The notes: a model not told the origin generated them from the letters alone. Counted from the first letter of the stretch, positions 23,640-34,799 are shown. The stretch is 64,000 bases of DNA from Siphonodentalium dalli (GCA_032622095.1 CP136067.1:74798705-74862704), one strand, 5' to 3'. A program made the numbers and translations.

Positions 23640-24412
23640 TTAAAAGCTAGAATTCGTTTATCCTGCAAATTTCGGGTAGTTGCCTAACCGTTTCTAAGGA
23701 GAGATCGGGTGGCAAAGTATCCCGGTCTTACAATGATCAGTGGTCCATGCATCAGCCCTCATAATTGGCTATGGCAATCGGCAATGCCGAAGCCATTTGC
23801 TGAAGCAAGCTGGGCCACGATAAAGGGTTGCCGTAGCAGATTGCCGAAGCCAAACAATCTGAATTAAAAGGGCTGATGCATGCATAGCATGCCTACAGGT
23901 ACAGTTTCAGTTATGGGTCCCCTTTGAACATAACCAACACCACGCGACTATAGACACTGTCTAAATTACGGCAAAACATACCACTGAATAGTTAGTGCAA
24001 TGTCATTCGATCATTAGTGGTATTTGCTTAGCAACCGTTGCTACCCATAAATGGGATATTTGGTTCACTATTCTGGTCGGGTATATCTCAAATTTCACGT
24101 TAGGGTATTACCTGTATCAAAAAACGCAATCACTGGGGTTGAATAACGATGCTATAAGCTATATTTACATTTTCCAGTCAATTCCGGGTAGTTGCCTAGC
24201 AACCGTTACCAAGGAATTGCCGCGAGGCAAAGTCTCGCGATCTTATAATGATCGCTGATCCATGGGGGACTAACCTGTAAAGTTTCAGACCTGTGTCACA
24301 GTTTGAACACAATCAACACCATGCGACTAGACACTGTCTAATTTAAGCGGAAATACCACTGGGAGCCCCGGGTCAGGGTGTCGATCACTGTGGGGCGTCA
24401 GGGTTCAAAGGG
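23640..24412 (-). mobile_element. piggyBac-like element end with ~420-bp internal repeats (left end not found)
   Basis: The right edge reads GGGTTCAAAGGG followed by TTAA (24413-24416), matching the ends of the element at 48972-52720. The subterminal sequence (GGGAGCCCCGGGTCAGGGTGTCGATC on +, read in pieces) matches the left end of that element on the opposite strand. Inside, units with GTTGCCTAGCAACCGTTACC, ACTATTCTGGTCGGGTATAT and AATACCACTG repeat with a period near 420 bp. No transposase is visible. Confidence 0.6.
23749..23884. mobile_element. Small foldback MITE inserted in the 420-bp repeat
   Basis: CATGCATCAGCCCT (23749) is inverted as AGGGCTGATGCATG (ending about 23883). Inner blocks also mirror: GGCAATGCCGAAGCC against GCAGATTGCCGAAGCC. 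The related unit at 24244 runs GATCCATGGGGGACTAACCTGTAAAGTTTC without it, so this is an insertion. Ends overlap a palindromic ATGCAT, so the TSD is ambiguous. Confidence 0.6.
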
Positions 24413-24416
24413 TTAA

Positions 24417-25303
24417 GAACAGCATAATTTGAGGTGACTCTCACTCCTCCCCAGGGTATGTCTCAAAGTTCCCCACAGTGAGACAGATTTGATTTATTGG
24501 GTCAAGCTGTTTGACAGGCTGTATCTTTACGAATTTAATTTATTTACGTCATAATCTGTATCTGTATGTGTTTCAGCGCTGGAGCCTCTCGACTGTGACA
24601 GTCTGTGTTTGCGCAGGGATGGACTTCCTGGTGGATGTTTAGACAAGATAATGGTCTATCTGATTCACAACAGACAATGAGTTAACATGCCGTTAAAGAG
24701 TAATACCTCTCAAAAATATTTTCGTCTCACTGTGCCACATCTTCACCTAGCCTGGCCTAGGCCTAATAGTAACAGCATTACTTGAAGTTCTATGTACTAG
24801 AATGGGTGTTTTCTCATAGCCTCGTTACTCGTAGGACAGTAGAGTAGTATAGGTCTAACACCATAACTGGGTACAGGTAAGTAGGCCTATACTATAGTAA
24901 ACTGTATAGTCTAGTATATATGTACTAGAAATTAATATAGATGTTTTTCTCATAGGACAACTATATAGATCTACCATTAACCAATGCTAATTTAGCTCAC
25001 ACAGGACTCACTCACTCAGGAGGTATTACTAGTTGGCAAACTATGAAGAATGAAAGGGTTTTGTACCCACCCCCGCAACTTCGCAAGTTACATACATTAT
25101 TAAAGAATATAAACTTCAAATTACTCACTTGATTCCGGAAATTATAATTTATATATACAGAATCGATCCAAAGTATGCTAAACAGGCCTTTTGACGTAAA
25201 CGGTAGGATGTACATAGCGACATCTACAGGACATAATTATGTGACAGAAAACATCTTTCGGCAAACCTCGTCATTTTCCGTACCGTATAAGTACTGACAT
25301 TCT
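24417..25303. other. Unassigned sequence with an imperfect local duplication
   Basis: TACTAGAA....TGTTTTTCTCATAG...GGACA..AGTATAGATCTA-like sequence occurs twice (about 24800-24865 and 24925-24975). No coding content is supported. Confidence 0.4.
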
Positions 25304-25546
25304 GGTAATGTCGCAAGAGTTATACTCGTCCTTGACCTCAATAAATGGTATACTCGTAGGGCGCGCATCTATAATCTCAAATCGACCCAATTCCACCCGC
25401 ATGTGCAAGTTGACTTTTTATATATAAAGATGTTCCACCCACTTTGGTGTTGAAGAAACCACCCGAAAAAGACCCGTTAATTAGTTGAATATAACGTGAC
25501 TGCAAATTCTGAGGTGAAGGTCGAGTATAGCTCTTGCGACATTACC
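25304..25546. mobile_element. Foldback MITE, ~37-bp inverted ends (243 bp)
   Basis: The left end GGTAATGTCGCAAGAGTTAT continuing ACTCGTCCTTGACCTCA is mirrored at the right end as GGTAATGTCGCAAGAGCTAT, ACTCGACCTTCACCTCA, with three mismatches over 37 bp. The interior is unrelated AT-rich DNA. No clear TSD is seen. Confidence 0.68.
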
Positions 25547-25629
25547 CCTCTACTGCTAGCCTAGTCTCGTACCTGGCTCAGACACTCCGCTCACTGTTCC
25601 GTCCAACTCCACGACGTAACGCTTCCGCC

Positions 25630-25976
25630 GGCTACTTGCCGGAACGTTGCGCCTTGCAATTTGTCTGATCCCCACTATCTGCAAGCTATGCAAAATAGAA
25701 GAGGAAACAACGTCCCATTTCATCCTTAGATGCTCAGCATTCAATCATATAAGAAGAGAATTCCTTCTACAATTTGCAACTGAATACAACAATATATTTA
25801 AAAAACAGTTTAAAGACCTAAATGAAGAAGAGAAAATATCAAGAATACTGGACATATCCAACACAAGAAATGACGAAAGCAACGAAGAGGTAACCAATGT
25901 AAATGGACTCCAACTTTATGCTGCCATACTCTGCCATAGATTACACATGCAGCGAGTGATTTTACTGGGGGTATAG
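25630..25976 (+). mobile_element. Non-LTR retrotransposon 3' fragment with CCHC knuckle
   Basis: The plus strand reads LRLAICLIPTICKLCKIEEE, then TTSHFILRCSAFNHIRREFL. The pattern C-x2-C-x8-H-x4-C at 25680-25733 is the zinc knuckle downstream of RT in many LINEs. An acidic/basic tail follows to a TAG at 25974. The frame is open back to about 25615 but starts without a proper N-terminus, so this is a 5'-truncated copy. There is no poly(A) or TSD that I can place. Confidence 0.7.
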
Positions 25977-26483
25977 CAAAGTGAATCTACAACTGTATAT
26001 ATACATGTAATTAATGCATGAAAACTCCGGATGGATCCTGGTCATGTACGACATATCTAAATAGTCATTTACAGATAGCCTATATATATAGTTAGGAATA
26101 TACTCAGACCACGTTCTGGGGTTGGTCAATGCTGGCCGTAAAGACACAGAAGATGTAAGATGTAAGAAGATCCCCCGAGTCATACCGAAAGATGTTCGGC
26201 ATTATTCGGTTTGACATTTGGCTGTATTCTACTCGGCGCTCCGAACAGAACTACGGGATATAACTCTAATCCATATATGTCAAGTTTCATGACCAGATTT
26301 CGCCGTATTGAAGAAACAAACACCACGACCGAACTGAAATGTGAAAGGTGTACATACTTAAGCACTGTATCAGCGGCTAGCATTTAGTAGTGTATGAGAT
26401 GATCAAGTAAATATTGAATTTGTCTTTTGAGTTAAATCTTCGCTAACATTACATGATGTACTTCCCTTTTCAGCACTTGGTCG
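25977..26483. other. Unassigned sequence
   Basis: It may include the 3' UTR of the preceding LINE fragment. Nothing else is recognised. Confidence 0.4.
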
Positions 26484-26620
26484 GAGAGAGGGGGGGGGGG
26501 GGGATGAGAAAATTTACACATACAACAGGGGGGGGGGGGAATTCCGGCACCTATGCCGGGGTGGGTGGGTGGTCAAAGCCACCAACAAGCAATTTTTTCC
26601 GCAACTAAAAAAAAAAATTC
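26484..26620. repeat. G-run dispersed repeat
   Basis: Two long G runs (about 26488-26503 and 26527-26537) and GGGTGGGTGGTC are followed by poly(A). It is the same type of sequence as 8600-8710 and 26905-27145. Confidence 0.55.
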
Positions 26621-26739
26621 CTGCTTGTTTTTTAGTGTTTTGGCAATGAGTTGGGCTTCAAAACCACTTTGAATGAGAGAAATAATGTAATTCTAACTGG
26701 TAAACTGACTGCAGGCAGTTATCGTGTTGTATTTTGTTG

Positions 26740-26835
26740 CAAATTTTGAAATCCAAGATGGCCGCTGGTGGCCAGGTTTGTTTGGCCGAATGACTTCAAA
26801 ATGACTCATTCCTATTTACATGTTAACATCCATGA
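26740..26835 (+). repeat. Isolated fragment of the 163-bp core repeat
   Basis: AAATCCAAGATGGCCGCTGG, TTTGGCCGAATGAC and AAAATGACTCATTCC match one core unit. No family ends are present, so it is a truncated solo copy. Confidence 0.8.
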
Positions 26836-26904
26836 TAAATAGTATGCACAGAAGTTCATATACAGCTGTTTACAGTGAATTTCCCCCCGCAAATCTCTGT
26901 TTTA

Positions 26905-27145
26905 GTGTTAAAAGGGGGGGTGGGTGTCAAAAAATGGTCGAAAAAAACTGCCGAAAACGGAAAAAAAAATTGGCGGTGGGGGTGGGTGGGTTCAAAAAAT
27001 GATCGAAAGGGAAAAAATGCCATACGTGCCTGAAATTTTGTTCCGACCCCCCCCCCCCCCCCCCCCCCCCTGCATACAAGGCCCAAAACAAATTTTTTTT
27101 TCTTTTTCCGCCTGATTTTTTTGGACCCACCCCATAAAATAAGAA
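26905..27145. repeat. G/C-homopolymer repeat with a 24-nt C run
   Basis: GGGGGGGTGGGTGTC, GGTGGGGGTGGGTGGGTTC, an uninterrupted C24 (27047-27070) and GGACCCACCCC alternate with A/T-rich blocks. It resembles 10085-10230 in order and spacing. Homopolymers this long may also hide assembly error. Confidence 0.6.
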
Positions 27146-27470
27146 AAAAATCATTTTAAATCTATTCAAGACCAAATCAAACAGAATCAAAGGTAAGTTT
27201 TAAATTGGTCCGTTTCTGGCAGATTCCAAGTGAAAAACTATCAACGGTTGTGATGTTGTTTTTGAAATAAAAAGTGTTTTATTCTACAGTATGCACATAT
27301 ATTGTGAGGTAATATTTATAGTGCCAATAAGCCAACATTGTGTTTAATTTTTACATAAATAGTCCAGTTACTAATTAATTACTTCTTCACTGTTGTTCCC
27401 AAAAAGGTGCCACCAACCATCATATCAGAACACCTTATAGCCATACCTGCAATGACAGTTATATAGTATA
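27146..27470. other. Unassigned sequence left of the Helitron array
   Basis: No supported feature. Confidence 0.4.
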
Positions 27471-28622
27471 CTAGCAGGTTAGCCCGCCACTGGCGTGCTT
27501 GGTCAGAAACATGACAATGTTTTATGTTTTGTTTGTGTTTTTCAATGAGTTAATATTGGGTTTTTCAATATTTTACCTGATTTGACCTTGAATTGATCAT
27601 TTTCAAGGTCAAGGTCATGTCGTGGTCACAATATATAATTTGTGGGTACCCGTTTGAAGTTTAAGACTGACCCGATGAAAAATTCCCCCGTTCCTAGGAA
27701 CGACAGACATAAGAATGTTTCACACAATGCGACGTCGACGATCCCCGTGTGTTTTTACACTTATATACGAAGTTTGAGCTCACCTAGGGCGGAAACACTT
27801 ACCAGATCCGCGTTCTTAGGAACACAACACGCTCATGTCTATACACGCCCAGACCCAGAAGAGGTATGATTTTTTTTTAACCTGCCCGTGGCCATTGAGC
27901 AGCCCCTGACAGAGGTTGTCCACCCTTACGAGATGGTCAATAGTCCCCGCAAAGTTAATCCCGTCGTGAACCCCATCCTCGCAAAGAGCGGACAGTCAAT
28001 TAATCCCGTCGTTAACGCCATCACCAACGCGACGTAATTTTGTTTGGTATCATGCATGTGTTGCGTTCTAAAAATAGGAAAGCACTTGTTCCCGTATATC
28101 TCTCTGCATAATAAATCTCGAGCGATAACGTTGCGTTTGCGTAAATTTACGAAATTGTGAGTGTTGGTTTGTAACCGGGATTTCTGAGAAGCATTATGCC
28201 TATAACTACCCCCCCCCCCCATATGCCCTGACCTAAGTGTCATACATACTATAACAATGATGTTGTAAGAGTACTATGGCATCCAATAAATCTCCCCGCA
28301 TAGGAAACCACTCAATGTTCCCGTATATCTCTCTGCAGATGCTAATATAACGTTGAATGGTAAACAGACGCTCTTTATAGCGATGCGTTAAAAACAAACG
28401 CTCATTAAATTATCACTTGATTAACCCCCGCCGTGCCTTTGCGGTGATTTGGGAGTGGACAAAGGGTGCTCATAGCTTCTCCAAAACGCGACAACTACGG
28501 TGTTCGTGGGTTTTTACCCTTAGATGGGAAGTTTGAACTCAATCGAGCCAGCCGTTTTCGATTCTATAAAGTACACACATATAGGCCTATATATATATAC
28601 GGAAGTCTCAAAATATATAGTA
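27471..28622 (-). mobile_element. Non-autonomous Helitron H1
   Basis: Read on the minus strand, the 3' end is a small hairpin (GGCGCCAGTGGCGGGC-type stem) followed after about 9 nt by CTAG (complement of 27471-27474), with T next outside. This is the classical Helitron CTRR end at an A|T site. The 5' end abuts the next element and reads TACTATATATTTTGAGACTT. The inside carries a short TGACCTTGA/TCAAGGTCA block (27583-27618), CCTAGGAACGACAGACA and C/G-rich patches shared with H3, H4 and H6. No Rep/helicase is encoded. Confidence 0.72.
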
Positions 28623-29436
28623 CTAGCAGGTTAGCCCGCCACCGGCGGCTTGTCCGAAACATGACATTTTTATATATATATTTTTAATTTTTAGCTCCAC
28701 GCGTTTCAATAAGAAAAATTTGTACCCGGTAGCTCCACCAGTTTCCGAGATCTGGTCTGCGCATGAAAATTTGTACCCGGCGCAAGATACATTCACATGC
28801 CAAATTTCAAGTCGATAGCTCCACCCGTTTCCGAGATCTCGTCTACGCATGCGCTGCACGGGCGTCGCACGCGCTCGGCGACCCGATAAAATTTGTACCC
28901 GGCGCAAGATACATTCACATAGCAAATTTCAAGTCGATAGCTCCACCCGTTTCTGAGATCTCGTCTGCGCATGCGCTGCACGGGCGTCCCACGGGCTCGG
29001 CGACCCGATAAAATTTGTACCCGGTGCAAGATACATTCACATAGCAAATTTCAAGTCGATAGCTCCACCCGTTTCCGAGATCTCGTCTGCGCATGCGCTG
29101 CACGGGCGTCGCACGGGCTCGCCAATACGACAACGACCACCGCCTGGTCAAACTACACACACGTACCAAGTTTCGTCCCGATCGGTCGAGAATCGTAGAT
29201 TTGTATGAAGTACAACACACACACAAACATAAATAAATATAAGAGAGATATGTAAATTAGATAGATTGTATCAAAATATATAGGAGAGATATGTAAATGA
29301 TCTACACACCATTACTGGTGTTTGTCAAAGTTTAGTGGGGTATATCAATACTCATTCACGATCATATCATTGAGGTCTGGAGGGTGTGGGCTATCTCTCG
29401 AATACAAGAAGTTCTCAAAATAGATAGAAGAGAAGA
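28623..29436 (-). mobile_element. Non-autonomous Helitron H2 with ~115-bp internal tandem repeats
   Basis: The 3' end is CTAG (complement of 28623-28626) preceded by the GCCGCCGGTGGCGGGC hairpin. The 5' end, at 29436, begins TCTTCTCTTCTATCTATTTT on the minus strand, so it starts with TC. Inside, TTTGTACCCGGCGCAAGATA, CAAATTTCAAGTCGATAGCTCC, GAGATCTCGTCTGCGCATGC and GGGCGTCGCACGGG blocks repeat about 3.5 times (28740-29125) with near identity. Open frames across this array are repeat artefacts. Confidence 0.75.
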
Positions 29437-30555
29437 CTAGCAGGTTAGCCCGCCACTGGCGGCATTCGTCCCATGACTTTGTTTCAGAAACATGACATTT
29501 TTGAATATGAATTTAATGTTTTTTAAATTTATTATATTTTGTTTCTGAATTTTTTTTTTATTGTTAATTTTTTTTAATTTTAAATTGTTTTAATTAAATT
29601 GTAAATTGTTTTAATTAATTTTTTTGTTTCTGGCGGAAAAATTTACCCGTAGAAATCTCCCCTTCCTAGGAACGACAGACAACGCATTCTTTGTTTCGTG
29701 AAATCTCTCTACGATAACATTGCATTGAATTTAAAACAAACGCTTCCCGTAGGGAAATCTGTCTGCATTATATTTTGAGTCTGCCGTACCCGTCGTAATG
29801 TCGTGAAATCTCTCTGCATAATAGATAACATTGCATTGAATCTGTTGTTGGCATTCAGGGCTTCGGGTCGTTGTTGTTGGCATCACGGCTCCCCGAAAAC
29901 TCTCACATTGCCGAAAACGTGTATTTAGTAATATCGTTGTTGTTGATATTTACGGCTTGGGGGCTATTTTCTTATTTAGCAAAATTTGAGCTCAATCGGT
30001 TCGAGTCTATAAAGGACACACTCATATATATGACACTTCCCGTTGGTAGCAAGTTTGAGCTCAATCGGCATTCCCTGGAATTTCCCGTAGATTGGCAGAT
30101 TCCAGTAGCTTTAAAACGGTATATCTGGGGAGAAATATGATGCTATATTCGTGATTATCTGGCATGATTTCGGTATATAACTATATACTGTAAAAACAAA
30201 GCGCGCCATCCGTGCTCGCAGGGTTGGTCAGAAACAAATGTTTTTTAAATTTAATGTATGTTCCGTATATCTCTCTGCAGATGCAAATAACGTTGAATGG
30301 CAAACAGACGCTCTTTATAGAGATGCGTCAAAAACAAACGCTCATTAAATAATCACTTGATTAACCCACGCCGTGCCTTTGCGGTGATTTGAGATTGGAG
30401 AACGGGTGCTCTGAGCTTCTCTAAACCGCGACCACGGTCGTGTCGGTGGGATTTGACACTTACATAGGAAGTTTGAGCTCAATCTGTACACGCGTTTTGG
30501 ATTCTATGAAGTACATACATACATATATACGAAGTCTCAAAATATATAGTATAGA
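29437..30555 (-). mobile_element. Non-autonomous Helitron H3
   Basis: The 3' CTAG is the complement of 29437-29440, with the GCCGCCAGTGGCGGGC hairpin. The 5' end at 30555 reads TCTATACTATATATTTTGAG on the minus strand. The interior holds GTTGTTGTTGGCATTCAGGG and repeated CTCCCCGTATATCTCTCTGC-type blocks also found in H1, H6 and H7. It is joined without a gap to H2 on the left and H4 on the right. Confidence 0.75.
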
Positions 30556-31344
30556 CTAGCAGGTTAGCCCGCCACTGGCGGCAATCGTCAGAAACATGAC
30601 ATTTTTTAATTTTTAATTTTTTTTAATTAAATTGTTTTGTTTTTCAGTGAGTTAATTGTGCCTTTTTAATTTTTCGTCTCATGGCTTTGTTCGAAAAAGC
30701 AATTGCAACAGCTTCCGAGACACACGTGGCCCAAAATTCCTTACAGCGAAAAAATGGCAAATACATGTCCAAGGGGCGTATCTCATGCATGTCTCGACCG
30801 CCATCTCGATGGCAACACATCATTAAACAGGGGTCTTATGGCGAATATATATCACATACAAAAATCCGGTTGGCTTCCTTATATTTCACAAATGGGAGGT
30901 TTATGTGACAAAATTGGCTGTTTTTGGAATGTCCGTTATTGGGTATCCGATTTTATGAGCTCAGAAACTTGAGTAATCCGTTACTATATTATACAAGTCC
31001 TATGTAATTATCTCACTTGTGTGCCCGATTCTCGCATTAAAAACCGATTATTCGATAACGTTACTATATTTGGAAGCAGTCCACCATGGTATGGTGTCCG
31101 TGAAAACGGTGTTTTCTCCGTTACCATCAAATTAAATCGTCATAACTGACAGATACAACTTGCTATACGTGCCTAATTTTATACAAAGAAACGCAGTATC
31201 ACGTGTAACCTGGGGAACATATAGCTCTAAATGCAAATGAATCCTATGTAGAAATAACGAGAGTTGAGTTGCCACTCCCAAAACAGTTTATTTAAGGATG
31301 TTTTCTCCGTTACCACCATAAAACATAGAAAATCGACGAGTTAA

Positions 31345-31824
31345 AGGTACTCAACCCGTAAAGAGGGTCCCCATCTCAACAGATTCCAACAACAACAATC
31401 CGATCACAGGGTCCTATATTACTATTTCTTTGGCTTTGGGGGTAAAAAATATTTGATTCGAGTCGAGGAACCCATCAAACAAAGCTCAGAGTCATTAGAT
31501 ATTGATTTTTGAAAATTCTTATGTTCTCGAGATGAGTACTTATAACTGCCGTCAATTTGGTAACATGCTCGAGATTTTACGCCAAAATTCTATTCAAACA
31601 GACAAGGATGGATAACTCTATAATCAAGTGGGTAATAATAACGAATTTTTTACTATCTTCTGGGCCAGAAAGAATTCCCGATAATGAAAAATAATAGATT
31701 TCTAAAATCGATATCTAACAAATCTGAGCTTTGATGGGTGACTTCCTCGACTCGAATCAAATATTTTTGACCCCCGAAGCCATTGAAATAGTAATTGAGA
31801 GGAGTTTTATCGGGTTGAGTACCT
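31345..31824 (+). mobile_element. TTAA-site foldback MITE, copy 1 (480 bp)
   Basis: TTAA duplications flank it (31341-31344 and 31825-31828). The ends are AGGTACTCAACCCG and its exact inverse, CGGGTTGAGTACCT. Much of the interior also mirrors: TTTGATTCGAGTCGAGGAAC from the left matches the reversed right half. TTAA target sites are used by piggyBac and Kolobok transposases. The ends do not start with CCC, so Kolobok is somewhat favoured. It encodes no protein. Confidence 0.88.
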
Positions 31825-32433
31825 TTAACTCCAACTGCTAATCTCATCTGACGGAACGTCTATCAAGCCCAAAATATCACATGAGCATGTTGAAATTAAT
31901 ATCACAAGACTTTTGTATATGGTTGTAAACAATATGCGGTTTTCTCCGTTTCCGTTTTCTCCGTTACCAGCGAACACCAGAAGGTCATTCTTTAGGCACA
32001 TATGAACCCCGTGGCGATACTATATCGGCAGTCTGGGTTTGTTTGACTCAGATCAACACAAAAAACTAACCAGGTTAATTACAAATACATGCTACAACTA
32101 TTCAGAGCATAGACATATGTTGCATATCCACATAGCACAGGTCTAGACTATATTAGCATAGACTATATATAAATCCTGGCGTATCATGCCAAAACATAGC
32201 CTATAAATCGTTATTAACGCCAACGGTGTATACTGTGTTTGAAAATATAATATACACTGGTGTTATGCAGGATTAGGTAAATGTAAAAGCTGCGAATGAG
32301 TCGCTTTAAAATCTGTAGTGTTACCCCGAATGCGGAATCCTCAATAAAATAGTCCGACACAGATTAGCACGTGCTGATATTGATAATTACCACACCCTTT
32401 GGAAAGCATGCGATCGTGTGGTAATCAAGGATT

Positions 32434-33066
32434 GATTTCGACGAAATTTTACACTTAGATGTACTGTTGTCCGGGGAGTGTTTTGGACGAGTCAAATCGG
32501 GACCCCGACCTTACCTTGACCTTTAAAACAGTCAATTCAAAGTCAATTTGGGTAAAACGGACGGAATTCGACGAAATATGATACCTATGGGTACTTTTGT
32601 CCGGGGAGTGTTTTGGACGGGTCAAATCGTGACCCCGACCTGACCTTGACCTTCAATGTGGTCAATCCATGGTGAAATCGGGTAAAACGGATAGATTTCG
32701 ACGACATTTTATACCTAGGGGTAGTTTTCTCCGGGGAGTGTTTTGGACGGGTAAAATCATGGCCCCGTCCTGACCTCCGACTTTAAAAGTAGTCAATTCA
32801 AGGTCAAATCGCGCATTTCGCAGGAAAGCTGATGGGAACAGCCCGGACGAATTCTGGCCCACCAGCCATGCAGTGTAATAAAAAGCGAGACAGCTTGAAG
32901 AATGTAATGTATAACACGAGAAACGGAAAAACGTGGTATATGGAAGTATCCAAATTTCCGACATGGAATTTGAAAGCTAGTTTATATTATAATTATATTA
33001 TAATTTATATTTATGTCTTATAATATGATCTTGGTGGCGTTACCATTTCTGACTATGGTTTTCTTG
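32434..33066 (-). repeat. TCAAGGTCA-rich tandem block plus flank, inverted partner of 38706-39462
   Basis: Three ~125-bp units (GTCCGGGGAGTGTTTTGGAC at about 32470, 32590 and 32730) contain TGACCTTGACCTT. They are followed by GTAATAAAAAGCGAGACAGC...GATCTTGGTGGCGTTACCAT. The whole order is repeated in reverse complement at 38706-39462. They may be two copies of one Helitron-like family inserted in opposite directions, or the arms of a 7-kb inverted structure. Confidence 0.7.
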
Positions 33067-33250
33067 CATTGTTTCGGTGTGTAATAACGGACTTGGCGCC
33101 GGTCCATCGTCGCCCTCAAACCTTACGTCTATAGGGCTATGTACCACATAGTATACACCATATTAGGCCGGCCGACGCTGTTCAGCCTATATCATTAGCT
33201 ATTGGCCCCTACATTGAAATGGAAGCCGAAACAAAAAAGAAAACATATGT

Positions 33251-33497
33251 GTGATACAGAACGCCGCCGCATTTTGTGATTGGGTCAATCACGCCAATGT
33301 TAATGTCGCATTTATTCACCTCAACGAAAGCGCCCTGAAATTGGTTTTACCCGATGTCCTATTCGTTCCTGGAACACTCAAGGTACACGCGGTTATATTC
33401 CTAACAAACACGCAAACGACATCGCTACCAGAGAAACGTCACATGTTTCTGCGCCAATTGTTTAAAGTTTCTAACTTCAAATGCAATGGTGAGTCTA
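33251..33497 (+). pseudogene. Possible coding remnant left of the TA-flanked element
   Basis: A frame reads VAFIHLNESALKLVLPDVLF, then VPGTLKVHAVIF and LPEKRHMFLRQLFKVSNFKC, with protein-like composition. It stops making sense at the left end of the element at 33498. I do not recognise the family, and the frame may be fortuitous. Confidence 0.22.
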
Positions 33498-34476
33498 TGG
33501 GAGGCCAAATTCACATTTACTAATGAATTGCGCTTAAGCTTAATTGATTGCGCTTAAGCGTAATTGTGACTACTATCTAAACTACCCATAAACTATTGGC
33601 ATGACCTGGTGTATCACCTATATAGCAACACAAGAGGAGCATTGGGCTAATTTTACTCAACAGTCAATTCAACAGTCAACTGTGTGTATGTGTTCAACAA
33701 TGATAATCCTTAATTACATATTATCAGCATCCCTATATCCAAATAATTTATGTATCCTTCCCGGAACTCTAGTAATTTTGTATATGATGTTTTTTAATGT
33801 ATTTTTGCACAGATTTGGGCCATTACTATATATGGTCATATACTATAGCATGTGGTGCCATGCATGAGGGCTTGCTTATACATCATATGGTTTACTTATT
33901 GACTTAAATCAGGGGAAAAACCCCTATTTTTATATCATCAGCATCCCTGTCCCAAAAAATTGTTGTCTCATTCCTGGAGCTTTGGTGTCTCAGTCCTCGA
34001 GCTCTAGTTTTTTTAATTAAATCAGCATCTCTTGCACAAATCTATAGTATTCCATGGTCATATAGTGTGAATGTGGTCTCATCGAGGGCTTGCTTCCCTC
34101 GTATGGTGTGGCTGTATACTCGAAAATTGAAGAAAATCAAAGTCGCCCCGACTAATACAGAAAGTAATGTTATTGCGAGTAGCCCCAACTAATATATACC
34201 GAAGATAATACAGTGCTATTACGAGTCGCTCCAACTAAAACAGATGTTGATACTATTGCGAGTCAGCCATTTTGATAAAGAATTTGGGCTCTAGCTCCCT
34301 ACCCATCCAAATCAATGAAAACAAGAGGTGATATGTCAATATGAGTTAAGGTTGAGTTATAGATAAACCTATTTATTCACCAGGGGTGTTTAGTTACATA
34401 TAACCATGAATTGCGCTTACGCGCAATTGATTGCGCTTAAGCTCAATTAATTATTAAATGTGAATTTGGTCTCCCA
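33498..34476. mobile_element. TA-flanked inverted-repeat element (979 bp) with subterminal repeats
   Basis: The ends TGGGAGGCCAAATTCACATT and, reversed, TGGGAGACCAAATTCACATT are followed on both sides by TTGCGCTTAAGC-type subterminal repeats (33520-33562, 34410-34450). TA dinucleotides flank the element (33496-33497, 34477-34478), as in Tc1/mariner-like insertions. The inside has two ~235-bp diverged units (about 33720 and 33945, TATCAGCATCCCT) and three ~58-bp units (34139-34270, GCGAGTC/AGCCCCAACTAA). No transposase is present. Confidence 0.62.
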
Positions 34477-34517
34477 TATATGAATCCGACCTGAAATGAA
34501 ATTGGAAGTTCACAACG

Positions 34518-34799
34518 ATGTCTGCACCACATGTTCGCGAGTCTATAGTTCTCAGTCAACGGTCATTAAAGGCACGCGAGCTTCAAAAAAAGAGTGCGGA
34601 AAATAACTGTCAAGATGCGTATCCTTGTGGGAAGTCTGGATGGGTTTATGGTGATCCACTCGACCCCAGTAAACGCGACGAATGGGTGTTGTGCTCAGAT
34701 TGTGGAAAGTGGTTTCATGAGGGTTGCGGAGAGGATTACGGTGTCTTTGACGACGGTGATAATTCCACGTGTTTGTCATATTTAGACAAATACATGTAG
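34518..34799 (+). pseudogene. PHD-finger-like zinc-binding fragment, probably transposon-derived
   Basis: From an ATG at 34518 the 93-codon frame reads ...RELQKKSAENNC, then PCGKSGWVYGDPLDPSKRD, EWVLCSDCGKWFHEGCGED and ends DNSTCLSYLDKYM. W(V)xC-x2-C-x2-WFH-x2-C is the core of a PHD-type zinc finger. A short basic helix-like stretch in front is common at the C-terminus of pogo/Tigger-type transposases. The final cysteine pair is incomplete (one C in STC), so the finger may be degraded. It begins 40 bp after the TA-flanked element. It could instead be a small host exon, but no splice-supported partner was found. Confidence 0.5.

Noticed and set aside
26856-27190. Glycine/proline-rich frames
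   Set aside because: Produced by long G and C runs; no codon pattern.
28623-29226. Several overlapping 80-105-codon frames on both strands
   Set aside because: They run through the 115-bp tandem units of Helitron H2, and their peptides repeat with the DNA.
27471-30560. Regularly recurring blocks resembling a CRISPR array
   Set aside because: Units and spacers have no constant short length, the repeats mark Helitron ends, and the DNA is eukaryotic.
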